From Muribaculaceae bacterium (GTDB taxonomy: Bacteria > Bacteroidota > Bacteroidia > Bacteroidales > Muribaculaceae), in NCBI GenBank assembly GCA_017462345.1, contig JAFTRI010000017.1, forward strand, positions 24,657 to 88,656: DNA of 64,000 nucleotides, given 5' to 3'. The notes under the pieces were generated by a model, which saw nothing but the letters and a program-made list of their open reading frames with translations, searched no databases and was not told the DNA's origin. Positions 1 to 9,448 of this stretch are shown here, piece after piece (the first letter of the stretch is position 1; each line of letters begins with the position of its first letter). Position numbers and translations under genes: made by a program.

Positions 1-51
1 GGCTGCATCGGGGGCAGTCTCGCTTTTGATATGGAATTGAGAATTGTGTTG

Positions 52-1566
52 TTAACCTATAAGGTTCTTGCCTGTCATTTCAGCGGGTTGCGGTATATCC
101 ATTATTTTCAGGATTGTCGGGGCGACATCGGCAAGAATACCGTCCTGGACTGTTGCACCGCTGCGTCCTGTCACATATACACATGGCACAGGATTGAGGG
201 AATGGGCGGTATTGGGTGTCCCGTCGGGGTTGATCGCGTTGTCGGCATTACCGTGGTCAGCGATGATGATGACTTCATATCCGGCAGCTTTTGCCGCTTC
301 AACAGTGTCTTTTACGCATTCGTCAACGGCCTTTACAGCTTTTTCGATGGCTTCGTAGATTCCGGTGTGTCCCACCATATCTCCGTTGGCATAGTTGACA
401 ACGATAAAATCGTATTTTTCAGCCTTTATTGCTTCAACGAGCTTGTCTTTTACTTCGTAAGCACTCATTTCGGGCTTCAGGTCGTAGGTCGCGACTTTGG
501 GTGATGCGACAAGAATGCGTTCCTCCCCTTCAAAAGGCGTTTCACGTCCTCCGTTAAAGAAGAATGTCACATGGGCATATTTTTCGGTCTCCGCAATGTG
601 AAGCTGTTGCTTGTCGAGAGATGAGAGGTATTCCCCGAGCGTATTTGATACGTTTTCTTTGTCAAACAGGATGTGTACTCCTGTAAAGGAAGCGTCATAG
701 GGGGTCATGCAATAGTATTGCAGTCCGGGAATTGTCATCATTCCTTCCTCGGGCATATCCTTCTGGGTGAGGACAATCGTCAGTTCCTTTGCACGGTCAT
801 TACGGTAGTTGAAGAAAATGACGACATCGCCTTCTTTTATAGTCCCGTCGATGGTAGCGTTGGAAATGGGCTTTATGAACTCGTCGGTAACGTCGGCATC
901 GTAGGATGCCTGTACTGCTGCCGGCATGTCATCGGCCTTGACACCTTCACCTTTGACAAGAAGGTCATAAGCTACCTTTACCCGCTCCCAACGCTTGTCG
1001 CGATCCATCGCGTAATAGCGTCCGATGATTGATGCGATCTTTCCTGTCGACTTGGCGCAGTGGGATTCTACTTCTTCGATAAACCCTTTACCGCTGCGGG
1101 GGTCAGTATCACGTCCGTCCATGAAGCAGTGGATGAATACGTTGTTGAGCTTGTAGTGCTTTGCTATGTCACAGAGGGCAAATAAATGGTCGAGAGAGGA
1201 GTGTACACCGCCATTGGAGGTGAGACCCATGAAATGGATCGATTTGCCGTTCTCCTTTGCGTAGGAGAATGCGCTCTTTATTTCAGGGTTTTCAAGAATC
1301 GAACCGTCCTTGCATGCCTTGTTTATCTTGACAAGATCCTGATACAGTACGCGTCCGGCACCGATGTTGAGATGCCCTACCTCGGAGTTTCCCATCTGTC
1401 CGTCGGGCAGACCCACATTCTCTCCGCTTGCCTGTAGCTGGGAATGGGGATAGTTTTCCAACAGATAGTCCCAATAGGGGGTGGGGGTGGAGGATATTAC
1501 ATCGCCTTTGGTCTTGTTGCCGATGCCCCATCCGTCCAGAATCATTAACAATGCTTTCTTACCCAT
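52..1566 (-). CDS. gpmI: 2,3-bisphosphoglycerate-independent phosphoglycerate mutase
   Basis: Interconverts 3- and 2-phosphoglycerate in glycolysis, a cytosolic di-manganese enzyme of the alkaline phosphatase superfamily. The 504-aa length is normal for the family. Metal and catalytic motifs are in the expected order: DGWG at residues 11-14, the phosphoserine nucleophile Ser61 in GNSEVGH, GGVHSS at 119-124, DGRDTDP at 150-156, [12 protein letters not shown] at 182-193, and [12 protein letters not shown] then DHGNAD near the C-terminus. The ATG is followed by [14 protein letters not shown], the usual beginning for this family. It stands alone, with a TAnnTTTG promoter element about 48 nt upstream and the recQ terminator beyond that. 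Confidence 0.97.
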   Translation of the reverse strand: MGKKALLMILDGWGIGNKTKGDVISSTPTPYWDYLLENYPHSQLQASGENVGLPDGQMGNSEVGHLNIGAGRVLYQDLVKINKACKDGSILENPEIKSAFSYAKENGKSIHFMGLTSNGGVHSSLDHLFALCDIAKHYKLNNVFIHCFMDGRDTDPRSGKGFIEEVESHCAKSTGKIASIIGRYYAMDRDKRWERVKVAYDLLVKGEGVKADDMPAAVQASYDADVTDEFIKPISNATIDGTIKEGDVVIFFNYRNDRAKELTIVLTQKDMPEEGMMTIPGLQYYCMTPYDASFTGVHILFDKENVSNTLGEYLSSLDKQQLHIAETEKYAHVTFFFNGGRETPFEGEERILVASPKVATYDLKPEMSAYEVKDKLVEAIKAEKYDFIVVNYANGDMVGHTGIYEAIEKAVKAVDECVKDTVEAAKAAGYEVIIIADHGNADNAINPDGTPNTAHSLNPVPCVYVTGRSGATVQDGILADVAPTILKIMDIPQPAEMTGKNLIG

Positions 1567-1613
1567 GATTATGAATTTAAATTGAATGAGTTTATTTATT
1601 CTTTTTCAGTGTG

Positions 1614-1621
1614 CAAAATTA
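1614..1621 (-). promoter_or_regulatory. -7 promoter element for gpmI
   Basis: On the minus strand this reads TAATTTTG, matching the Bacteroidota -7 consensus TAnnTTTG, 48 nt upstream of the gpmI ATG. I see no good -33 TTTG at 19-21 nt spacing, so strength is uncertain. Confidence 0.5.
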
Positions 1622-1655
1622 CAAAATCTTCATTACAAAAACTAATGGTAAAATA

Positions 1656-1687
1656 GAGGCTGCCTGAAGGGCGAGCCGGGCAGCCTC
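1656..1687 (-). terminator. Terminator hairpin after recQ
   Basis: A 9-bp stem (GAGGCTGCC at 1656-1664 with GGCAGCCTC at 1679-1687, 14-nt loop) lies between recQ and gpmI. On the minus strand it is followed by the T-rich stretch TATTTTA. It probably ends the recJ-recQ transcript. Confidence 0.6.
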
Positions 1688-1837
1688 CTCACGTTTCAAC
1701 TATTTATGGGATTCTCAGTGCCGGGTATCACTACTCGATAAAGAGAATGGGGGATGTAAATTGACTGTTGCTTTCCAAGTCTCATATATAGAACAATTGA
1801 CGTCAGCGCAGGATGGTTGCCTGTGCGCTAAAAGAGA

Positions 1838-3760
1838 TTAAATAGTGTTTATGGTAATGATACCGTCGGGGTTGATGGATATTGACCCCTCGTCGAGCAG
1901 TGTGCGTATGGCCTCTATCGCCTCCTGTTCGGGAGCTGATGTTTCCCGGATGATATGGTCGATTGTGTGCCCTCCCGGTTGTGAGGCCATATACATGATT
2001 GAACGGCTCAGGTTGTCGGCAGATTGTTTTTGCTGTTCCGGTGTGAGTTTTCTGTGGGAACGGCACACGTCACATGTGCCGCACGGTTTGTCGGGATTCT
2101 CCCCGAAATAGCGGAGCATCGTGTTGACACGGCAGTCGTCTGTCGTAAATGCAAATGCCTTCATTGCCTCGATGCGCCGTTCAAGGCGTGAACGTTGTTC
2201 TTCGTAGACACTTCGGGGAAGTTCAATGTATCGGGGAAGTTCCCGTGATGTTGTGTAAAGAATGTAGGGTGTTGTCTTGCGTGGGATATAGTGTATGGCA
2301 TGAAGCCGTGACAGCGACAGCAGTGCCTCGTATATTGCCTGTTCGGAAATGCCGAGACGGCTTGCAAGCAGGGATTCGTTGATGAATACGTAATCGGCAA
2401 ACAGTCCGGTGTAGGTGCGTAGCAGCAACTGGAATACGCGGTCGGTTTCCTGGTCGAGTCTCAGATCGTACAGTTCCTGTTTCGTGAGCAGTATCATGAT
2501 GCGGGAACGGGTGGAAATCTCTTCGGTGAATTCAATGTATCCGGCTTGTGTGAGCAGGGTCAATGCGCTGTGAGCAGGAACCGGCCGGAGATCAAAACGC
2601 TTGCAGAACAGGTTGAAATTGAATTCGTACACTTGGTTGTAGCCGCTGCCTACGGCAACATCGAGAAAATTCCCTGCAAGTTCGTAAACGCGGCGTATAT
2701 AGTCCTTTTCCGGAAATGACTCGCTGACGCGTCGTGATAGTATTGCCTTGTCGGGTTTAGATGCCAGTAAAACGGCGTAGGAATGTTTCCCGTCGCGTCC
2801 TGCACGCCCGGCTTCCTGATAGTATTCTTCGAGAGACGACGGCAGGTCATGGTGTATTACGGTTCTTACGTCGGGTTTGTCTATTCCCATGCCGAATGCG
2901 TTTGTCGCAACCATCACGCGGCAACGGTCATCTTTCCATCGGTTCTGTTTTTCTTCCTTGTCTTCCGAGGCAAGTCCGGCATGGTAGAAGTCGGCCTTGA
3001 TTCCTGATTTATTCAGGAAATCGGCAAGCTCTTTGGTGCGTTTTCTCGACCTTACGTATACGATTGCACTTCCTGATGTGGCTTGCAGGACTTTCAGCAT
3101 CAATGCTTCCTTATGGTCTCCGTATCTGACGATATATGAAAGGTTGTCGCGGGAAAAACTGCGTGAAAAAAGGTTGGGCTTGCTGAAATGCAACCGTGCC
3201 ATGATGTCGTCGACAACTTCGGGGGTGGCCGATGCGGTAAGGGCGAGTACCGGTGCATCCGGAAAGAATGATCGTATGTCATTGATATGGAGATAGGAGG
3301 GGCGGAAGTCGTATCCCCATTGGGAAATGCAGTGGGCTTCGTCAACAACGATGAGTTTCACCGGCATGTGCCGGAGGTGATCAATGAAGTTTCGTGAGCG
3401 GAGTTTCTCAGGAGATACGTATAGCAGTTTGGCTTTTACGAGACTGCATCGGTCTATTGCAAGACGGTGTTCGGCGCGAGACAGTCCCGAGTGCAGGTAC
3501 ACAGCGCTTATTCCGTGACTGCGAAGGTTGTCCGCCTGGTCTTTCATCAGGGATATTAGTGGTGTGACAACTATGGTCAGGCCGTCGAGCGCTATTGCCG
3601 GAATCTGGAATGTTATCGATTTCCCGCCTCCGGTAGGCAACAGCCCTAGGGTGTCATTCCCTTCAAGTACTGAGAGTATAATGTCTTCCTGAAGTGGGCG
3701 GAAGCCATTATATCCCCAGTATTTCAACAGTATGTCGTGAATGAGCGTTCTTTTGCCCAT
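1838..3760 (-). CDS. recQ: ATP-dependent DNA helicase RecQ
   Basis: A 3'-5' superfamily 2 helicase for recombinational repair and restart of stalled forks. The 640-aa protein has Walker A TGGGKS at residues 43-48, the DEAH box at 140-143, the SAT-like motif LTASAT, the arginine-rich motif GRAGRDG near residue 328, and a RecQ C-terminal zinc site whose last cysteines lie in CGTCDVC near residue 590. No convincing HRDC domain follows; the tail is short. It starts 14 nt downstream of the recJ stop, so recJ-recQ is probably one operon. Bacteroidales often encode more than one RecQ, so this may not be the only copy. Confidence 0.93.
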   Translation of the reverse strand: MGKRTLIHDILLKYWGYNGFRPLQEDIILSVLEGNDTLGLLPTGGGKSITFQIPAIALDGLTIVVTPLISLMKDQADNLRSHGISAVYLHSGLSRAEHRLAIDRCSLVKAKLLYVSPEKLRSRNFIDHLRHMPVKLIVVDEAHCISQWGYDFRPSYLHINDIRSFFPDAPVLALTASATPEVVDDIMARLHFSKPNLFSRSFSRDNLSYIVRYGDHKEALMLKVLQATSGSAIVYVRSRKRTKELADFLNKSGIKADFYHAGLASEDKEEKQNRWKDDRCRVMVATNAFGMGIDKPDVRTVIHHDLPSSLEEYYQEAGRAGRDGKHSYAVLLASKPDKAILSRRVSESFPEKDYIRRVYELAGNFLDVAVGSGYNQVYEFNFNLFCKRFDLRPVPAHSALTLLTQAGYIEFTEEISTRSRIMILLTKQELYDLRLDQETDRVFQLLLRTYTGLFADYVFINESLLASRLGISEQAIYEALLSLSRLHAIHYIPRKTTPYILYTTSRELPRYIELPRSVYEEQRSRLERRIEAMKAFAFTTDDCRVNTMLRYFGENPDKPCGTCDVCRSHRKLTPEQQKQSADNLSRSIMYMASQPGGHTIDHIIRETSAPEQEAIEAIRTLLDEGSISINPDGIITINTI

Positions 3761-3774
3761 GACCGTGTCGTGTG

Positions 3775-5502
3775 TCAGTTTGCCATGTGAATCTCCTTGA
3801 CCAGAAGCTGTACGGTGTTTGCTGCATTGGAGTGCTTGTTCTCTTCGATACTGTAGCAGATGTCAAACGGCTTGCGGTCATGTATGTGCTGGAAGTGGCG
3901 AGCCATGTTGAATGCGATACCGTTTATGACTTTGCCTGACGTGTTGTCGACAAGCTCGAGTTTGATGTGTTCGAGCTGTTTGCCGACGAGTTTGCTTGTG
4001 CCGAAGTCCATAACTCCACGTGTACAGAATACCGGTTTGTTGTTCCCCGGGCCGAAAGGGTTGAATCTGCGTAGTAGAGAAATGAATTCGGGGGTAATGT
4101 CGGCAAATGTCAGGTATGCGTCTATGTCAAGTTGTGGCGTAAGCTGGTTTGGCGTGATATTGGCAGCCACGTATTCTTCAAAACGACGTGTAAATTCAGG
4201 GATGTTCTCCTCTTTGAGGGAAAGCCCGACAGCGTATGTGTGTCCGCCAAAGTTTTCAAGCAGGTCCCGTGAGGCGTCAACTGCGCTGTAGATGTCAAAG
4301 CCTTGGACTGAACGGGAGGAGCCAGTGGCCAGACCGTTGGCGAATGTCAGTACAACCGACGGCTTGTAGTACAGTTCGGTGAGGCGTGAAGCGACGATTC
4401 CGATGATACCTTTGTGCCAGTCTTTGTTATAGATCACGATAGATTTCTTGTCGGAATGCATTTCGCCCCGGGCTTCAAGGATTGCATTGGCTTCTTCGGT
4501 AATGCGTTTGTCGAGCTCTTTACGGTCCTTGTTGTACTGGTCGATGTTCTTTCCTTTTTCGTAGGCATCGGTCACATCGCGTGCAACCAGCAGTTCCACG
4601 GCTTCGCGGCCGCTCTGCATACGCCCTGATGCGTTCAGTCTCGGTCCTATCTTGAATATTACGTCGCTGATGGTGATTTCGCGGTTGCTCAGCTGGCATA
4701 TTTTTATGATGGCGCGTAATCCCATGTTGGGATTGGTGTTCAGGCGTTTGAGCCCATGGTATGCCATTATGCGGTTCTCATCGACCATCGGGACAATATC
4801 GGCAGCAATGCTCACTGCCACCAGATCCAGCATTCCTTCCAGATCGCTGTTTTCAATGCCGTTGCTTATAGCGAATGCCTGCATGAACTTGTATCCGACA
4901 CCACATCCCGAAAGATGCTGGCAAGGATAGGTGCTGCCTTCAAGTTTCGGATTCAGTATGGCTACTGCCGGCGGTAACTCGTCATCCGGAACATGGTGGT
5001 CGCATATAATGAAGTCAATGCCTTTTTCTTTGGCATACTTGATCTCCTCGATAGCCTTTATCCCGCAGTCGAGAATGATTATCAACTTTACGCCGCAATC
5101 GGCGGCATCGTCAATGTTTTTTTTCGAGATACCGTATCCCTCGTCATATCTGGTAGGGATATAGTAGTCGATGTTGGAGTAAAAATTCTGTAAGTACTTG
5201 TAGACTAATGCTACGGCGGTTGTCCCGTCAACATCGTAGTCTCCGTACACCATAATCTTCTCCTTTGACCCCATGGCTTTATTGAGCCTGTTTACAGCTT
5301 TGTCCATTTCGGGCATAAGGAACGGGTCGTGCATATCTTTCAGTGACGGGTGGAAAAACCGTTCGGCTTCCTCTACTGAAGTTATGCCACGCTGAACCAA
5401 AAGCTCGCTAATGGGCGGACAATTGGCGAATTTCTTTGCCAATCCGGTCTCTAATTTTTGTTCTTCTGTAGTAAGGGGCAAGTAGTTCCATTTACTTGTC
5501 AT
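3775..5502 (-). CDS. recJ: Single-stranded-DNA-specific exonuclease RecJ
   Basis: A 5'-3' single-strand exonuclease of the DHH phosphoesterase family, acting in RecF-pathway recombination and mismatch repair. The 575-aa length fits RecJ. Manganese-binding motifs are visible: GDYDVDGTT at residues 87-95, LDCG near 144-147 and DHH at 168-170. The DHHA1 and OB-like portions follow, with GGHTYAVGLSL typical of the DHHA1 glycine-rich motif. It is the promoter-proximal gene of the recJ-recQ pair, sensible partners since RecQ unwinding supplies RecJ substrate. A candidate -7 box lies about 180 nt upstream, giving a long leader. Confidence 0.95.
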   Translation of the reverse strand: MTSKWNYLPLTTEEQKLETGLAKKFANCPPISELLVQRGITSVEEAERFFHPSLKDMHDPFLMPEMDKAVNRLNKAMGSKEKIMVYGDYDVDGTTAVALVYKYLQNFYSNIDYYIPTRYDEGYGISKKNIDDAADCGVKLIIILDCGIKAIEEIKYAKEKGIDFIICDHHVPDDELPPAVAILNPKLEGSTYPCQHLSGCGVGYKFMQAFAISNGIENSDLEGMLDLVAVSIAADIVPMVDENRIMAYHGLKRLNTNPNMGLRAIIKICQLSNREITISDVIFKIGPRLNASGRMQSGREAVELLVARDVTDAYEKGKNIDQYNKDRKELDKRITEEANAILEARGEMHSDKKSIVIYNKDWHKGIIGIVASRLTELYYKPSVVLTFANGLATGSSRSVQGFDIYSAVDASRDLLENFGGHTYAVGLSLKEENIPEFTRRFEEYVAANITPNQLTPQLDIDAYLTFADITPEFISLLRRFNPFGPGNNKPVFCTRGVMDFGTSKLVGKQLEHIKLELVDNTSGKVINGIAFNMARHFQHIHDRKPFDICYSIEENKHSNAANTVQLLVKEIHMAN

Positions 5503-5582
5503 TTATGTTGTTTTTTTATTATATCGTATCCACTGCCTTATCTTGTGTCCCTATTGGATACTTGGGGCAAGATACGGCATTT

Positions 5583-5616
5583 GTGTACCGGAAAGTGGTA
5601 ATGTCCAACGGTACAC
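5583..5616. repeat. Inverted repeat in the recJ-mscS gap
   Basis: GTGTACCG at 5583-5590 is mirrored by CGGTACAC at 5609-5616, an 8-bp perfect stem with an 18-nt loop. It lies in the 253-bp gap between mscS and recJ, inside the putative recJ leader. No U-tract follows on either strand, so it is not a typical terminator. It may be leader structure or a protein site. Otherwise the gap (5503-5755) holds no gene. Confidence 0.4.
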
Positions 5617-5685
5617 GGTAATCCGTCATAGAGGCTTCCGGATATATTCGAGGAGAGCCGGATAAGCCGACGATATTATGTTAGG

Positions 5686-5693
5686 CAAATATA
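5686..5693 (-). promoter_or_regulatory. -7 promoter element for recJ-recQ
   Basis: Minus strand TATATTTG, a full match to TAnnTTTG. It would start transcription about 175 nt before recJ. No matching -33 was found. Confidence 0.4.
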
Positions 5694-5755
5694 GTTATAA
5701 TTTCCGAATATTCGGGTAGCTTTAATGTAATTTATGGATACGCGTAAAGACAGTG

Positions 5756-6853
5756 CTACTGGCGCTCGGGCAGATGTATGTCCATCTGGGGGAATGGAAA
5801 TGATAATCCGAGTTTTGGAAACTCCTTGTATATCTTTTCGTTGTAATCATAATATACGCTCCAGAATGTTTCCGATCGGGTCCATGCTCTGATTACAAGG
5901 TTTACACTACTGTCGGCAAGGGCGCTTACGTTGACTGAGGGGCTCCGGTCGACTTTTGGAATCATTGCAAGTGTTTTTGCCCGTTCGTTGGCTTTCCATT
6001 CGTTGAGCGAGGTCTTGACTTTGCTGTGTCTGGGGAATATGCGTCTCCATAGGGATTTCCCGGATTCTGTATATTCTTCGCGGTCTTCATCAGAGGTTTC
6101 ATTGTTTCCCTTTAGTGGAAGCAGTTCGTCTTCGATGTATCGTTTGATGATACGGTCATCTTTTGCGAACATGCTGAGGATTGCGTTGCGGGCTTTGTCT
6201 ACATCATCGCCATAGGAGATGCCTATTGTCCATTCCACTCTGCGGAAATCTTCCTTTGAGGCGTTGTTTATGCTTCCGGTTGACAGCCCGCCATTGGGGA
6301 TTATTATGGATTTGTTGTCGGCTGTGTTTATTATTGTATGGAATATCTGTATTTCCCTGACGGTTCCTGAATGTCCTTGAGCTTCGATATAGTCTCCGAT
6401 CTTGTATGGCTTGAGAAGCAGGATAAGAACTCCACCGGCAAAATTCTGCAGTGTGCCGCTTAGTGCAATACCGATTGCAACACCGGCCGATGCAAAGATT
6501 GCAAGGAATGAACTTGTCTCGATTCCGATAATGCCGATTACTGTTACTATCAGGATGAAATAGAGTACTATTTTTATGAGACTCAGTACAAATGTGGTCA
6601 GTGACTTGTCTACGTTACGTCGAAGAAGTATTGCCAATACTATCTTGTGTATCTTGTTGACAATGAATTTGCCGATATAGAAAACGAGTATGGCGATTGC
6701 AAGGTGTACGGCAAAGTCTATCAACTGGTTGGCAAGCCTATTGGCGATCTCGTCAAATGACAGGGTTGACAGTTCTCTGATCACAGCTTCTTTATCGGGA
6801 ATCGAGTCGGTCGGTATCGGTTGTGTAACTTGCAGTAGCGGTAGCTTCATCAT
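5756..6853 (-). CDS. Small-conductance mechanosensitive channel, MscS family
   Basis: An inner-membrane, tension-gated channel that releases solutes on osmotic downshift. The 365-aa protein has hydrophobic segments near residues 45-65, 80-105 and 107-130. The last is the pore-lining helix, rich in Ala/Gly and running into ALSGTLQNFAGGVLILLLKPYKIGDYIE, the hallmark of the MscS pore and upper beta domain. A charged stretch of about 40 residues (near 250-290) interrupts the cytosolic domain, longer than in E. coli MscS. It lies 21 nt after mltD, so it is probably the last gene of the parAB-DUF5683-mltD transcript. Confidence 0.92.
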   Translation of the reverse strand: MMKLPLLQVTQPIPTDSIPDKEAVIRELSTLSFDEIANRLANQLIDFAVHLAIAILVFYIGKFIVNKIHKIVLAILLRRNVDKSLTTFVLSLIKIVLYFILIVTVIGIIGIETSSFLAIFASAGVAIGIALSGTLQNFAGGVLILLLKPYKIGDYIEAQGHSGTVREIQIFHTIINTADNKSIIIPNGGLSTGSINNASKEDFRRVEWTIGISYGDDVDKARNAILSMFAKDDRIIKRYIEDELLPLKGNNETSDEDREEYTESGKSLWRRIFPRHSKVKTSLNEWKANERAKTLAMIPKVDRSPSVNVSALADSSVNLVIRAWTRSETFWSVYYDYNEKIYKEFPKLGLSFPFPQMDIHLPERQ

Positions 6854-6874
6854 GCGGGATCTTGTTTTTGCAAT

Positions 6875-8515
6875 TTATACACGGGGGATTTTGAGCTTTT
6901 GCCCCGCCTTGATTTTTGTTCCGGTTATACCGTTTGCTTTTTTTATGTCAGCAACAGTGACGCCACGGTATTTTTTTGCGATCTTGGAAAGGTTTTCTCC
7001 TCTCTTGACGGTGTGGTAACGGTATTGTGGCTTTGGTGAGGACTCTTTTTTCTTGGATGCCTTTTTCCCGGTGCTTTCCTTTACTGTGATGTCCGTATCT
7101 GAGGTCAGGTGCGTAGAGTCGGTTGGCGCTTCTCTTTTTGCGAGAAGTAGGGAGTCCTGTACCGTGGAGTCTTGGGCAAGTACTCTGTTGTCAGTACTTG
7201 TATCCTTTATTTCTTCTTTATCGTCTTTGGGCTTGGCTATACGCTGGTAGGTGTTGATTTTGAGTTTCTGTCCGCGTTTCAGTTTGTTCCGTTTCAGTTT
7301 GTTCCACTTCTTGATGTCGGACATCTTGACACCGTAGCGTTTGGCGATCTTGTTGAGCGTTTCACCGCGTTTTACCTTGTGATACTTTACTACGAGTTTG
7401 GTGGTGTAATTGCCGTCGGATGCGTATATGTCCGTCGGATTTACTATTGTACGCTGTGCGTAAAGTTCTGTCTTGTGGCTGATGATGCTGTCCTCGCTCA
7501 TGATGTAGCAGTACACCTGCTTTGAGGGGAGGATTAATGCATAAGGATGGATGTCACCGGGTATCACGTCCTTACGGAATTGTGGATTCAGTACACGCAG
7601 CTCGTCGACCGGAATGTTGAGCACTTCTGAAATCTGGTTGAAGTGTACGCGCTTGTTTATGTGTATTGAATCGGTAATTATAGGTCGCTTGGCAAGTGCC
7701 GGGCTGATATTGTGTTGGTTATAATAGTTCATGACATAGTTGGCGGCAATGAATCCCGGAACATATCCGCGGGTTTCGGCCGGGAGGTGGTAGTATATTT
7801 CCCAAAAGTCTTTTTTCCCTCCGCCTGCACGCCTGATGGCTTTGTTGACGTTACCGGGCCCGCAGTTATAGGAGGCTATGGCAAGAGACCAGTCTCCGTA
7901 TATCTCATATAGCTGTTTGAGGTATTTTGCTGCCATTTCCGATGATCTTATCGGGTCGCGGCGTTCGTCGACGAGTGAGTTTATCTCCATGCCGAGACCT
8001 CGTGCCGTAGGGAGCATGAATTGCCATAGCCCTGTCGCTCCCACTCTTGACACTGCGTTGGGGTTTAGTGCCGATTCGATGACTGGAAGATATTTGAGTT
8101 CAAGTGGTAAGCCCTCTTTTTCGAGTGCCTGTTCAAAGATGGGCATATAGTAAAGGCTCATCCCGAGCATTGTTTCGACAAGCTGACGTTTCCGTTGTGT
8201 GTACATCTCGATGTGAGAACGCACGATCTGGTTGAACGGCATTTCTATGACTGTGGGCATTTCGCGAAGCCGCTTGATGTATACATCATCCGATACGGTC
8301 ACAACAGGACCGTCGGAGTTGCTTTCGTCAAGACTTGTATAGTTCTGGATGTACCAGTTCTGCATCATTTTGTGCGTATCGGTCTCGAAACTTTCGGGAT
8401 ATACGATTGCATTGTCGGTGATAGATTCTTTTAGTGTGAGGATGCCTGATGCAGGGGTTGCCGTGATTGATATGGCCATGCATCCGAGCAGGAGTGTTAT
8501 GATTGTTTTCTTCAT
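6875..8515 (-). CDS. mltD: Membrane-bound lytic murein transglycosylase D with two LysM domains
   Basis: Cleaves the glycan strand of peptidoglycan to 1,6-anhydro ends in the periplasm. I chose the ATG giving MKKTIITLLLGCMAISITATPASG, a clear signal peptide; a longer reading frame starts 13 codons earlier but would overlap the upstream gene. The SLT domain carries the catalytic glutamate, Glu147, in LPVIESALNP, then GATGLWQFM and AIASYNCGPGNVNKA. Two LysM peptidoglycan-binding modules sit in the C-terminal third, each beginning VKRGE, separated by a Ser/Thr/Lys-rich linker. 546 aa. It lies 20 nt after the DUF5683 gene and 21 nt before mscS. Confidence 0.95.
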   Translation of the reverse strand: MKKTIITLLLGCMAISITATPASGILTLKESITDNAIVYPESFETDTHKMMQNWYIQNYTSLDESNSDGPVVTVSDDVYIKRLREMPTVIEMPFNQIVRSHIEMYTQRKRQLVETMLGMSLYYMPIFEQALEKEGLPLELKYLPVIESALNPNAVSRVGATGLWQFMLPTARGLGMEINSLVDERRDPIRSSEMAAKYLKQLYEIYGDWSLAIASYNCGPGNVNKAIRRAGGGKKDFWEIYYHLPAETRGYVPGFIAANYVMNYYNQHNISPALAKRPIITDSIHINKRVHFNQISEVLNIPVDELRVLNPQFRKDVIPGDIHPYALILPSKQVYCYIMSEDSIISHKTELYAQRTIVNPTDIYASDGNYTTKLVVKYHKVKRGETLNKIAKRYGVKMSDIKKWNKLKRNKLKRGQKLKINTYQRIAKPKDDKEEIKDTSTDNRVLAQDSTVQDSLLLAKREAPTDSTHLTSDTDITVKESTGKKASKKKESSPKPQYRYHTVKRGENLSKIAKKYRGVTVADIKKANGITGTKIKAGQKLKIPRV

Positions 8516-8535
8516 TGCGGTAAATGTGATGTCGG

Positions 8536-9378
8536 TTAGAAATTCAGTGCCCATTGCAAGCCGACTGACGGAAGTTTATAGCGTGAATCGGGAATAAGTG
8601 CCGGAGCAACTTGCATGGAAAGGTCGGGAGAGATGTCGAAATGGGATAATGACGCGTCGACATAAGCGTCGACCATTGCGAGAAGGTAGACTCCAACCAT
8701 ACATATAATGCAAAGGTCACGGTTACGGCGGTAGAAGTCTTTACGCGATTTCAGCGTGTTTGTAAGCCATGTCTTGTCAAGGTCTTCCTCCTTTACGTTT
8801 TTAGGGAAAAAGTCCATATAGCTTTTGGTTGACGGGTCGCTGTCCATGATGTCACGGTATGCACGGGTGTAGTCATCGAGCATGCGGTTGTTCCATGATG
8901 TAGCGTAGCCGAGACCCAGATAGCCGCCAACGATTATGGGCAGTTTCCAGTAGCGGCGGTTGTATATCTGCCCCAGTCCCGGAAATAAGGCTGACAGCCA
9001 TACGGCACGGGTGGGGTCGGGATTGAATTCGAACACTCTCTCCTGTAGAAGATCGTTGTTATCGGGGATGGTGTCGGTATTTGATACCGGTACGGTCCTG
9101 TCAGGGATTGTTGTGGTGTCTGTGGAAACTGCAATATTTCCGGTGTCGGATAACGTGCTGTCGGCTTTTGTGGCCGTGAACGGTTTCAGCAGATTGCCGG
9201 AAGGAACAGAATCGCTGTTCTCTTGTCGTGCGGACTGGATCGGACGCTTTACGGGCAGGTGTCTGCTGTCTGAAAAAACGTTAAAAGGAAACAGCAGCGC
9301 AAATATCAGTACGCTGATTATCCCTTTTGACGATTTTCCCAATGAATCGCAAAATTGGTGGTTATTATTTTTTTTCAT
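8536..9378 (-). CDS. DUF5683 membrane protein
   Basis: Function unknown. 280 aa with an N-terminal hydrophobic segment (residues about 19-36), a Pro/Thr/Ser-rich low-complexity stretch to about residue 115, then a conserved block starting RAVWLSALFPGLGQIYNRRYWK with two hydrophobic helices, one soon after this motif and one near residue 230. The ALFPGLGQIYNRRYWK motif is what I associate with DUF5683, usually found between parB and mltD in Bacteroidetes, as here. The location suggests a link between chromosome segregation and cell-wall growth, but that is inference from context. It lies 70 nt after parB. Confidence 0.8.
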   Translation of the reverse strand: MKKNNNHQFCDSLGKSSKGIISVLIFALLFPFNVFSDSRHLPVKRPIQSARQENSDSVPSGNLLKPFTATKADSTLSDTGNIAVSTDTTTIPDRTVPVSNTDTIPDNNDLLQERVFEFNPDPTRAVWLSALFPGLGQIYNRRYWKLPIIVGGYLGLGYATSWNNRMLDDYTRAYRDIMDSDPSTKSYMDFFPKNVKEEDLDKTWLTNTLKSRKDFYRRNRDLCIICMVGVYLLAMVDAYVDASLSHFDISPDLSMQVAPALIPDSRYKLPSVGLQWALNF

Positions 9379-9448
9379 CCGTTAAAGCGTTGGCTCATAG
9401 TATATTTGTGACTGCCGTGCTGTTGCGCCGACAGCGTAGTGATGAGCC

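Noticed and set aside
1-51. Gene at the left edge
   Set aside because: Only 51 nt remain beyond the gpmI stop, with no frame that can be assigned.
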